Of a stretch of 64,000 bases of DNA, positions 57,101-64,000 are shown in pieces. The stretch is from Geodermatophilaceae bacterium URHB0062 (lineage in GTDB: Bacteria > Actinomycetota > Actinomycetes > Mycobacteriales > Geodermatophilaceae), in NCBI GenBank assembly GCA_000620185.1, contig KK211087.1, positions 1-64,000 on the forward strand, written 5' to 3'. The notes beneath the pieces were generated by a model. It was given only the letters and a program-made list of their open reading frames with translations. It made no database searches and was not told the origin of the DNA. Each line of letters begins with the position of its first letter. Positions within the stretch are counted from its first letter, which is position 1. Both the position numbers and the translations under genes were made by a program.

Positions 57101-58090
57101 TCAGCGGCGTCCGTAGGCCGCGAGCAGTCGGTGGTTGCGCAGCGCGCGGGCGGCGCCGTCGGCCACACAGGTCAGGGGCTGCTCGGCGAGCTTGACCGGG
57201 AGGCCCAGGCCCCGTTCCAGGTCCTCGGCCAGTCCGTGGATCCGCGAGGCCCCGCCGAACACGAGCACGCCCTCCGCCAGCACGTCGGCGATCGCCTGCG
57301 GGGGGAGGTCGTCCAGACAGGCGGCGAGCGTCCGCACGATCTCCTCGCTGATCGGGCGCACGGCCTCGGCCACCTCGGCTGACTGGACCGTCGCCAGCCG
57401 CGCCCGACCGGTCGCCGCGTCGCGGCCCTGGACGACGAGCGGCCCGTGCCCGTTCGACGCGGCGCGGATCTTGAGTGCCTCGGCCTCGAGCTCGCCGACG
57501 TGCAGCTGGTGCTCAACCCGGAGGTAGCGGAGAACCGCCACCGTCATCTCGTCGCCGGCGAGCTTGATCGTCCGATGGGTGAGGATCCCGCCGAAGCAGA
57601 ACGCCACCGCCTCGGCCGTGCCACCCCCGACGTCGACGACCAGATGCACCCGCCGCTCCAACGGGTCGAGGCCGCAGCCCACGGCGCCCGCGATCGACTC
57701 GTCGAGGGCGGTCACCGGGCGGATGCCGGCCTCCGCCGCAGCCTCGAGGAGCGCGCGGTGCTCCAGCGGCGACGAACCGGCCGGCACACCGATCACGGCC
57801 CGGACCGGCGACATGACGCGCCGCCCCGCCTCCCGCAGCACAGCGCGCAGGTACAACCGGGTGGTCTCCAGGTCCGTGACGACGCCGTCCTCCAACGGAC
57901 GTACCGCGGCGAACTGCGACATCGGAGCGCGACCGAGCAGGTCCGCGGCGTCCTGACCGACGGCCAGGACCCGTTCCCGGCGCGAACCGCTGCGGCGCAC
58001 CACCATCACGGACGGCTGGTCGAACAGGATGCCGCGGCGGTAGTCGCTGACGACCGTGTTGGCGGTGCCCAGATCGATGCCCAGATCCAC
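57101..58090 (-). CDS. MreB-like actin homologue, 329 aa
   Basis: This is a bacterial actin of the MreB type. Phosphate 1 loop DLGIDLGTANTVV near 2-14, phosphate 2 loop VVDVGGGTAEAV near 150-161, and adenosine motif LVFGGASRIHGLAEDL near 278 are seen. The length is about 15 residues short of typical MreB, and GGAS replaces the usual GGGA. GTG at 58090 has AGGAGG 7 nt upstream. It should polymerise at the membrane and guide cell-wall enzymes; the adjacent SEDS-PBP gene supports this. No mreC or mreD is present, so it may work without the classical complex, or those lie elsewhere. Confidence 0.85.
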   Translation of the reverse strand: MDLGIDLGTANTVVSDYRRGILFDQPSVMVVRRSGSRRERVLAVGQDAADLLGRAPMSQFAAVRPLEDGVVTDLETTRLYLRAVLREAGRRVMSPVRAVIGVPAGSSPLEHRALLEAAAEAGIRPVTALDESIAGAVGCGLDPLERRVHLVVDVGGGTAEAVAFCFGGILTHRTIKLAGDEMTVAVLRYLRVEHQLHVGELEAEALKIRAASNGHGPLVVQGRDAATGRARLATVQSAEVAEAVRPISEEIVRTLAACLDDLPPQAIADVLAEGVLVFGGASRIHGLAEDLERGLGLPVKLAEQPLTCVADGAARALRNHRLLAAYGRR

Positions 58091-58169
58091 CGGTGCGCCT
58101 CCTGCTCCCCAGCTGCCGCACCAGTCTGCGGCCGGGCCCGCGCCCGGTCCAGGGTTGTCGGCGCGAGCG

Positions 58170-59513
58170 TCAGGGGGCCGGTTGCCGTACCACCGGAGGC
58201 ACACGTGGGGGCTGTTGCCGCGGTTCGGCTCCGCCCGCGATGCGCAGCAGCGCCCGCAGCGCCGGTAGCGCGCCGACCGGTTCGATCGCCGATGGGGAGG
58301 CGGCGGGATGGTGCGCGGCGACGCGCACCCGCAGCGCCGCCGGCCGGGTCCGGAAGACGACCGGGGGAGTGAGCACGGCGGCCTCCCCGTCGATCCCGGC
58401 CGGCACCGGACGGGTGGCATCGACGCGGAAGTCGCGTGTCACCCACTGTCGCCACGGGCGGCGCCGGCGCCACCGCCCGCCGATCGGCGGATCGGCCACG
58501 GTCACCCCGAGGAGCCCCTGGTCGACGGCCGGCCGGGTGCCCGCGCCGGCCGCCCCCGACAGCCGGTACTGGTTGTTGCTCACCATGATCACCGTCGCGC
58601 CCCGCATCGTGCGGCCGCCCGGGGTGGTCCAGCTCAGATCCTGCGAAGCGCCGTCCGGGGATCGCGAGGCGGCCATCGTGTCCAGCAGCGTCTTCACCTT
58701 CGCGGCGCGATAGCCCTTCTGCTGAACAGCCTCGGCGTAGACGCCCAGCGAGACGTTGTTGACGAAGACCCGGCCGTTGACCTCGGCGAGGTCCACGATC
58801 CGCTCACCGCCGTCGACGAAGGCGTCGAGTGCCCCCACCACGTCGTCCCGGTCCACCCCGAGGTCGAGGGCGAAGTGGTTGCGCGTACCCGAGGGGATGC
58901 AGGCGTAGGGCACGTCCGCCTCGGCGGCGAGCGCGGCCACCACGGCCTGTGAGCCGTCACCACCGGCCATCGCCAGGGCGTCGGCGCCGCCGTCGACCGC
59001 CTCGCGCACGAGTGCCTCGAGGTCGTCGCCGGCCTGGAGTTCCACCACCTCGATGCCGCGTTCCCCGGCCGCGGCCACCAGACCGACCCGGGCCGCCCGG
59101 CCGTCCCCGGATCTGGGGTTGACCACGACCACGGGCCGCTGCGGAGGCACCGCGGCAGGCAGGACGACGTCCGGACGGAAGGCCACCCGCGCCGCCCCGT
59201 GCCAGATCAGCGCACCGATGCCGAGCAGCACCAGGTCGCGCAAGTAGCCCTCGTCACCCAGCACCAGCACCCCGCCGACCAGCGCTGCGCCGGCCACGGC
59301 GAGAGCCGCCACACGCCCCCACCCCCGGCGCAGGACCCCCTCCCAGGCGCCGGCCGCGACGACGGCGGCGCAGAGCAGCAGGACCAGGCCGCGCGGAAAG
59401 TCGTCGACCGCCACGACCACCGCCAGGACCAGGACCCATGCCGCCGCCGCGAGTGCCACTGCCGCGGTGCCGCGACGCCGGCCCGATCGGGACCTGCGGA
59501 CCGGACCGGACAT
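58170..59513 (-). CDS. Diacylglycerol kinase-like lipid kinase with N-terminal membrane domain, 447 aa
   Basis: Four hydrophobic segments (about 16-105) precede a DAGK catalytic domain starting VVVVNPRSGDGRAARV near 128. Catalytic GGDGSQAVV is near 184, PSGTRNHFALDLG near 208, and VNNVSLGVYAE near 251. It resembles proteins that phosphorylate diacylglycerol or other lipids; some members act on sphingosine-like or polyprenol substrates. ATG at 59513 sits just after GGGGGCGGAG; longer N-termini look implausible because they are proline- and arginine-rich. Its proximity to the cell-envelope genes is consistent with lipid-carrier or phospholipid metabolism. Confidence 0.8.
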   Translation of the reverse strand: MSGPVRRSRSGRRRGTAAVALAAAAWVLVLAVVVAVDDFPRGLVLLLCAAVVAAGAWEGVLRRGWGRVAALAVAGAALVGGVLVLGDEGYLRDLVLLGIGALIWHGAARVAFRPDVVLPAAVPPQRPVVVVNPRSGDGRAARVGLVAAAGERGIEVVELQAGDDLEALVREAVDGGADALAMAGGDGSQAVVAALAAEADVPYACIPSGTRNHFALDLGVDRDDVVGALDAFVDGGERIVDLAEVNGRVFVNNVSLGVYAEAVQQKGYRAAKVKTLLDTMAASRSPDGASQDLSWTTPGGRTMRGATVIMVSNNQYRLSGAAGAGTRPAVDQGLLGVTVADPPIGGRWRRRRPWRQWVTRDFRVDATRPVPAGIDGEAAVLTPPVVFRTRPAALRVRVAAHHPAASPSAIEPVGALPALRALLRIAGGAEPRQQPPRVPPVVRQPAP

Positions 59514-59793
59514 CTCCGCCCCCTGGGTCAGCTCGATCCGCGGGACACGGAATCGCAGACGGGATGCGTGCGCGTTCGCGGTGCTCGCTCCGGTGGATCC
59601 CGGCCGGCGGCGGGTGGGTCCGACCAGCATGGACCGCCGCACGGGCATCCGGGGGTCCACCGCACCCGGGACGCGGACCGGGTACCCGCCCTCACCGTCC
59701 GTAGGCACCCTGCCCGGCGACTTCACCGGCTCGCCCGCGCCGGCGGGCGGGACGCTCGACCGACGTCCGGCCGGCGCGACCGGTGGGACTCTG
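59514..59793. other. Intergenic region before the lipoprotein gene
   Basis: This divergent region of about 280 bp (331 bp with the hairpin) has no convincing gene. Frames on both strands are arginine/proline-rich without familiar motifs. Promoters for the kinase and lipoprotein genes should be here. Confidence 0.5.
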
Positions 59794-59827
59794 GGGCCAC
59801 GGACGGAGACCCCTCCGTCCGTGGCCC
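59794..59827. promoter_or_regulatory. Perfect 15-bp hairpin just before the lipoprotein start
   Basis: GGGCCACGGACGGAG (59794-59808) is fully complementary to CTCCGTCCGTGGCCC (59813-59827), with ACCC as the loop. The hairpin ends 17 bp before the ATG at 59845, directly before the ribosome-binding site. No plus-strand gene ends upstream, so a leader structure or operator fits better than a terminator. Confidence 0.6.
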
Positions 59828-59844
59828 GGTAGAGGTGATCGCCG

Positions 59845-60468
59845 ATGTCCAGGTCGCGGAGCGGCTCGGGAGCAGCGGTGCCCTGGTGCCGTACGGTCCT
59901 CGCCCTCGCCTGCCTCGTGCCGGCAGGGTGCGCCTCGACCACGCCGACCGGTACCGCGCATCCGGCGGCCCCGGCGGCCCCGGCGGTCGACTGGCGGAAC
60001 ACGACCTACACGGTGACCTGCGACGGCATCGTCCCCGGTGGATTCCGGGCGACCGTCGTCGGCGGGAACGCGCGCGTCCCTGCCGACGCCCGCCGTCCCC
60101 CTTACTACGACCACTACGACATCGGCGTCAGGGCCACGGCCACCGGTGACGTGGACGGCGACGGTGCGCCCGACACCGTCGTCCTGCTCGACTGCTCGCC
60201 CCAGCTCTCCAACGGCATCGTCCAGGAGGTCCAGATCTTCTCGTCGGCCGGTCGCCGCCTGGGCGCCCTGCCCAGCCCACGGAGCCTGCAGGGGGACGCG
60301 AAGTTGCCACCCGTGTACGACCCGGCCGGACTGCGGGTCCGGGACGGCGAGATCGTCGCGGACATGACGGCCTACGGCCCCGACGACTCCCACGCCAGCG
60401 GCCCCTCCGTCCCCCTCACCGTGCGGTGGCGCTTCGACGGACAGGAGTTCGTGCGGGCGCCCTCGTGA
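59845..60468 (+). CDS. Putative lipoprotein, 207 aa
   Basis: The signal peptide ends in a lipobox (LVPAGC, Cys29), so the product should be lipidated and attached outside the membrane. After a threonine/alanine/proline-rich linker comes a beta domain with TVTCDGIVPGGFRATVVGG, DVDGDGAPDTVVLLDC near 108-123 and WRFDGQEFV at the C-terminus. D-x-D-x-D-G in DVDGDG resembles a calcium-binding FG-GAP/EF-like loop. AGAGGTGATC precedes the ATG, directly after the hairpin. The ligand is unknown. Confidence 0.7.
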   Translation: MSRSRSGSGAAVPWCRTVLALACLVPAGCASTTPTGTAHPAAPAAPAVDWRNTTYTVTCDGIVPGGFRATVVGGNARVPADARRPPYYDHYDIGVRATATGDVDGDGAPDTVVLLDCSPQLSNGIVQEVQIFSSAGRRLGALPSPRSLQGDAKLPPVYDPAGLRVRDGEIVADMTAYGPDDSHASGPSVPLTVRWRFDGQEFVRAPS

Positions 60469-60526
60469 GCGCGCCTGGTTCACGGGCACGGGGACCGGGC
60501 GGCGGTGGCCTCCCGACCCCGGGCGG

Positions 60527-61936
60527 TCAGCGGTAGCAGTAGGAGTCCGAGGACGCGTCCCCTCCCTGCAGCCGGACCTGGTGCGGCCGCCGGCCCCGGA
60601 AGTCCCCGTCGTGCGGGAAGAACCGCTCGTCGACGCTCAACCCGCCGGCCGAGGGATCGGTGTCGATCTTGGCCATCCAGGCCCCGACGCCGTCGGGGAA
60701 GAACTGGTCGTCCCATGCCCCGTACAGGGAGTTGGTGACGTAGACGCGTCGGCCGTCGCGGCTGACCTCGACCATCTGAGGACCACCGGCCAACCGCTGC
60801 GACGGTGCGGCCGGATGCGCGCTCCGGTGGACGATCCCACCGAGGCGGACCGAACCGACCTCGCGGGGGTTCGCGGGGTCCGACACGTCGAACTGCTTGA
60901 GCTCGCCGGTGCCCCAGCAGGACACGTAGAGCATCGTGTCGTCCACGGACAGGTCGATGTCGGTGACCAGAGGGGGGACGGCGCCGAACGGCTGGAGGGC
61001 TGGTGGCAGGTCGGCCGGTTCAGCGGGCTCGGCAGGGATCGTGATGACCTTGTCGACCGTCCATTCGGGTCCCTCGCGGTGCCACCGCCAGACCGAGGCG
61101 GACAGGTCGGCCGTGGAGACCACGACACCGACGAAGCCCCAGGTCGCCTCCGGGTCGTGCGAGGGCCGCAGCTCGAGCACCATCTGGTGCTCGGCGCCGA
61201 GATCGACCGTCTGCAGGTTCCGGCCCTCGGCGAGGTCCCAGAAGTGGAGGGAGTGGCCGTACTTCTGGCCGAGCAGCAGCTCGGGCACGAGACCGTCCTC
61301 GATCATCGACGGCGTGCCCCACTCGCTGGAGATCAGCACGTTCTGGTTGAGGTGCCACCAGGCGTCGTAGGCCAGGTACTGCGGTCCGCGGTCGGTCTCC
61401 CAGGCGCGGAGGACGTCGAAGGTGTTGTGGTCGAGCAGCGCGATGCCACCCGGCCCGTCGTCCTGCCCGGCACCGCCCAGGCAGGTGAGGAAGACGCCGT
61501 CGGGACCACAGTGCAGGGTGTGCGGCCGGGAGTACCCGGCGCGCGCTGCCAGCTCGGCCGCGTCGACGGTCTTGTGCAGCCGGGGGGAGCGCGGATCGGG
61601 CTGGGTGTCGTAGACGTGGATGCGCGAGCTGCGCAGGCCGGGCAGCAGCAGGAAGCGACGCTGCAGGCCGTCCCCACCCATGTCGTGGCCTTCGTGCATC
61701 AGCGCGCTGGAACAGGCGTTCCAACCGAAGTGGTGCAGCTCGTCGCCGGTCGTGGGCAGGTCGGCCCACCCCACGACGGTGCCGTAGTCGTCGGAGCGCT
61801 CGTCGACGTCGACCACTGCCAGCGCGTCGGGAAGCACGCCCTCCCGGTCGAAGGCCACCACGTAGGCCAGCTGCTCCGTCGGGGCAGCGATGGCCTCTGC
61901 CGGGCTGCGGTAGAAGGTCGGGTCGGTGATCGTCAT
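60527..61936 (-). CDS. SBP56/selenium-binding protein family (methanethiol oxidase-like), 469 aa
   Basis: This beta-propeller protein family includes methanethiol oxidase, which needs copper. DELHHFGWNACSSALMHEG near 65-83 corresponds to the family's HHSGWN-x-CSSC motif, with the second Cys replaced by Ala. RPHTLHCGPDGVFLTCLGG near 137, HNTFDVLRAWE, LNQNVLISSEWGTP near 198 and DIDLSVDDTMLYVSCWGTGEL near 335 follow in the usual order. C-terminal HQVRLQGGDASSDSYCY is also typical. ATG at 61936 gives the expected N-terminus. Function in sulfur or redox metabolism is likely. Confidence 0.9.
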   Translation of the reverse strand: MTITDPTFYRSPAEAIAAPTEQLAYVVAFDREGVLPDALAVVDVDERSDDYGTVVGWADLPTTGDELHHFGWNACSSALMHEGHDMGGDGLQRRFLLLPGLRSSRIHVYDTQPDPRSPRLHKTVDAAELAARAGYSRPHTLHCGPDGVFLTCLGGAGQDDGPGGIALLDHNTFDVLRAWETDRGPQYLAYDAWWHLNQNVLISSEWGTPSMIEDGLVPELLLGQKYGHSLHFWDLAEGRNLQTVDLGAEHQMVLELRPSHDPEATWGFVGVVVSTADLSASVWRWHREGPEWTVDKVITIPAEPAEPADLPPALQPFGAVPPLVTDIDLSVDDTMLYVSCWGTGELKQFDVSDPANPREVGSVRLGGIVHRSAHPAAPSQRLAGGPQMVEVSRDGRRVYVTNSLYGAWDDQFFPDGVGAWMAKIDTDPSAGGLSVDERFFPHDGDFRGRRPHQVRLQGGDASSDSYCYR

Positions 61937-62151
61937 CGGTCCCCCCTGGAGGGAGCTCACCGCGGGCCCCTGGGCCGCGCGGTTCGTGCGAGACGGTGGG
62001 CGCCGCCATGCTCCCGCTGCCGACGGGACATGGGAAGGGTGACGCATCGTCGGCGACCTTGTCGGCGCGACCCATCTCCAGGAGGCTTCGGCTTCGGCGT
62101 TCCTCAGGGGGAAGGCGGCGACGCGGTGCACATGCGGGCCGGGCGGGGCCG

Positions 62152-63216
62152 GTGAACATCGCCGTGCTCCTCGACGGAACGTGGAGCGACGCCAACACCG
62201 ACACGAACATCGCGCAGATCGACGCGCGCCTGCCGCGCCACATCGGGGGAGTGGCCCAAGCGGTCCACTACATCGAAGGCGTCGGAACGGGCTCCCTCGA
62301 TCGCCTGCAGGGCGGCCTCCTGGGCGCCGGTCTGGACGACGACATCCGCGAGGCCTACAGCTTCATCGAGGCGCACCACCGCTCCGATGACGACCGGATA
62401 CACCTCATCGGCTACAGCCGGGGCGCTTTCGCCGCGCGCAGCCTGGCCGGCATGATCGCCAAGTGCGGCATGATCGCTCCGACGGATCTGCACACGGAGG
62501 CGGTCTTCGCCCGGTACCGCGACACCGCAGCCCCCGGCTTGCGGGAGATGCAGACGGGGGAGATCCCCGCCCGCACGGCCGAGGACCAACTGGTGCTGGC
62601 CCGCTCGCGGCTCGTGCGCATCCGGTTCATCGGAGTGTTCGACACGGTCGGCAGCCTGGGCATCCCCGGCGGCATCGGCCGCGTGCTCAATCGTCGTCGG
62701 TACCAGTTCCACGACACCCGCCTCAGCGGGCTGGTCGACCTGGCCTGTCATGCCGTCGCGATCGACGAGCATCGCAAGCAGTTCGCACCGACCCTCTGGA
62801 CGAGCGTGCCCATCCCGATCCCGGACCATCCGACGCGGGTGGAGCAGCGCTGGTTCGTCGGGGACCACCAGAACGTCGGGGGCGGTGGGACGGCAGCTCC
62901 GGCTGTCGACAACCCCCTCTCTATCCTTCCCCGCGAATGGATCGTCGACCGGGCGGTCGAGGCCGGCCTCGTGGTCGAGCCGCCACCGGTTCCGCTCACC
63001 GGAAAGGAGTGGGCGGGGCACATCGACGACTTCTACGCCAGTCTCCTCGGCCGCCTCGCCCGGCTGGTGCTCGGCATCAGGCCCTACCTGCGGCCGGTGC
63101 GGACGACGATCGGCGAGGTCCTCGACGGGTCGGTCATCCGGCGCTGGAGGGACGGCAGCCCGCCGTACCGCCCGCGCAATCCCTACCTCGAGCCGTGGAT
63201 CCGGGAGCAACTCTGA
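62152..63216 (+). CDS. DUF2235 alpha/beta hydrolase (phospholipase-like), 354 aa
   Basis: DUF2235 proteins include type VI lipase effectors (Tle1-like) and fungal/bacterial proteins of unknown role. Core features are VLLDGTW near 5-11, IEGVGTGS near 41, the nucleophile motif GYSRGAF (Ser89), GVFDTVGSLGIPG (acid region), HAVAIDEHRKQF and WFVGDHQNVGGG with the catalytic His. GTG at 62152, with GGGCGGGGCCG before, begins at the first conserved strand, whereas longer frames begin in arginine-rich sequence. No T6SS genes are near; the genome is Gram-positive, so this is a stand-alone hydrolase. Confidence 0.8.
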   Translation: MNIAVLLDGTWSDANTDTNIAQIDARLPRHIGGVAQAVHYIEGVGTGSLDRLQGGLLGAGLDDDIREAYSFIEAHHRSDDDRIHLIGYSRGAFAARSLAGMIAKCGMIAPTDLHTEAVFARYRDTAAPGLREMQTGEIPARTAEDQLVLARSRLVRIRFIGVFDTVGSLGIPGGIGRVLNRRRYQFHDTRLSGLVDLACHAVAIDEHRKQFAPTLWTSVPIPIPDHPTRVEQRWFVGDHQNVGGGGTAAPAVDNPLSILPREWIVDRAVEAGLVVEPPPVPLTGKEWAGHIDDFYASLLGRLARLVLGIRPYLRPVRTTIGEVLDGSVIRRWRDGSPPYRPRNPYLEPWIREQL

Positions 63217-63283
63217 CGGGGACCAGGTGATCGGCGTTCCCCGGTGGGTCCGCTCCAGCGGTCGACGAGGACGTCCGCCAGGA

Positions 63284-64000
63284 TCACCCGTGGGAGGCGG
63301 TTCGGCCTCGAGCCGCCACGAGGGCTGCCACGCGCGCCATCTCGTTCCCCACGATCATCAGTCCCTCGTCCACGCCCATGCCCGGCTTCGCCAGCACCTG
63401 GGCCGCTCCGCAGGCCATGGCGATGTGCGCGGAGACCTGGGCCGAGCGGTCGGTCTCGTTGCAGGTGCCGCCGCAGTAGGCAGCCATTCCGGCCCGGCGC
63501 ACCTCGAGCAGTGCCTCCACGGTGTTGCCGACACCGCCGAGGTCCGGCGTCTTGACGTGGATGACGTCGGCCGCACCGGCCGCGACGAACAGCCGGATGT
63601 CCTCGAGGGTGTTGCACCACTCGTCGACCGCGAGTTCGACGTTCGTTCCCGCGCGGCGCAGGGCGGTGCGGAGCTCGGCGAACACCGCGATCTGGGCGTC
63701 CCGGCTCCCGGCATCCACCACGTGCTCCAGCCGGAGCCGGAACGGGCCGGCGGCGGCCTCCAGCCGGGCCAGGTAGCCGGCGATCCGGGGGACGTCGGCG
63801 TCGAAGGCGGCGCCGATCGTCCCGTAGACGTCGAAGTGCAGGACCGGGGCGTAGGAGGGGTCGTCCCGGAGGGCGACGATCCGGTCCCGGACCCAGCTCA
63901 CGTACTCGAGGAACAGCCCGCCGTCGCGCCCGAGCTTGGCGTCGACGTTGTTGATCAGGCCGTGCGGCAGGACGTCGGCGCGCTTGAGGATCATCTTGTC
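63284..64000 (-). CDS. Methylaspartate ammonia-lyase, C-terminal part (5' end outside window)
   Basis: This enolase-superfamily enzyme turns 3-methylaspartate into mesaconate and ammonia. The visible portion begins in frame with the right edge and shows DVLPHGLINNVDAKLG, LHFDVYGTIGAAFD with a metal Asp, DEWCNTLEDIRLF with another ligand, VIHVKTPDLGGVGNT with the catalytic Lys, and GGTCNETDRSAQVSAHIA. About 239 of an expected 410 residues are present. The gene starts beyond 64000. Whether glutamate mutase is near cannot be seen. Confidence 0.85.
   Translation of the reverse strand, partial: DKMILKRADVLPHGLINNVDAKLGRDGGLFLEYVSWVRDRIVALRDDPSYAPVLHFDVYGTIGAAFDADVPRIAGYLARLEAAAGPFRLRLEHVVDAGSRDAQIAVFAELRTALRRAGTNVELAVDEWCNTLEDIRLFVAAGAADVIHVKTPDLGGVGNTVEALLEVRRAGMAAYCGGTCNETDRSAQVSAHIAMACGAAQVLAKPGMGVDEGLMIVGNEMARVAALVAARGRTASHG

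Noticed and set aside
59438-59832. Plus-strand gene before the lipoprotein
   Set aside because: Low-complexity arginine/proline composition, no ribosome-binding site, and overlap with the kinase promoter region.

Overview
The window is one contiguous stretch of very GC-rich (roughly 70% or more), densely coded DNA. Many genes start with GTG, many neighbours overlap by 4 bp (ATGA/GTGA), and intergenic gaps are short. This, with a PaaX-type regulator, a GerW-like protein, an SBP56 protein and an actinobacterial-style intergenic repeat, points to an actinomycete, probably Geodermatophilaceae (Blastococcus, Geodermatophilus or Modestobacter). The family is an inference from style. I see no tRNA, rRNA, CRISPR array, phage or plasmid replication gene. 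The only mobile DNA is the end of an IS481-like element at the left edge.

Layout. (1) 1-240: 5' part of an IS481-type transposase. (2) 0.4-6.7 kb: general and stress genes: alcohol dehydrogenase, double-domain universal stress protein, DUF6544-like and SRPBCC proteins in an ATGA overlap, GerW-like protein, CrtA-like protein, PNPOx-fold protein, and a single-domain RelA/SpoT-type HD hydrolase. (3) 6.7-19.5 kb: a CoA-thioester aromatic catabolic island. A PaaX regulator sits divergently from an (amino)benzoate-CoA ligase and a 790-residue FAD monooxygenase/old-yellow-enzyme fusion of the 2-aminobenzoyl-CoA monooxygenase/reductase (or salicylyl-CoA 5-hydroxylase) type. Crotonase, SDR, RidA and acyl-CoA:carboxylate CoA-transferase genes lie next to it, followed by TrpB2-like, cyclase-like and ThDP enzymes. 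The likely substrate is anthranilate or a related aminobenzoate. (4) 19.5-28.2 kb: an aconitase-family protein lacking one Fe-S cysteine, an NTF2-like protein, an amidase, a hydrolase, an acetate-transporter gene broken by one in-frame TAG, a membrane protein and a long acyl-CoA dehydrogenase.

(5) 28.3-44.9 kb: a large sugar-acid catabolic island. It holds five dehydratases/epimerases of different folds (IlvD/Edd, ManD, DgoD, UxaA, LarA-like), two KDPG-type aldolases, a PfkB (KDG-type) kinase, three oxidoreductases acting on hydroxy acids or polyols, an idonate-type dehydrogenase and an MFS transporter. Together they would bring several hexonates to 2-keto-3-deoxy-sugar acids, then to pyruvate and a triose (phosphate). 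No regulator gene is present in this island. (6) 45-52.7 kb: ArsC-like, DUF1348, PLP decarboxylase, gamma-glutamyltransferase, gpsA, M1 peptidase and a hypothetical protein. (7) 52.9-58.1 kb: a cell-wall module consisting of a single-pass membrane protein, a natural SEDS (RodA/FtsW)-PBP2 fusion of 981 residues, and a convergent MreB-like gene. (8) 58.2-64 kb: diacylglycerol-kinase-like protein, lipoprotein, SBP56 protein, DUF2235 hydrolase and, cut by the right edge, methylaspartate ammonia-lyase.

The strongest candidates for follow-up are the SEDS-PBP/MreB module, the aminobenzoyl-CoA island with RidA and TrpB2, the LarA-containing hexonate island, and the amber codon in the acetate transporter. 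Assignments rest on reading motifs by eye; no database search was run.
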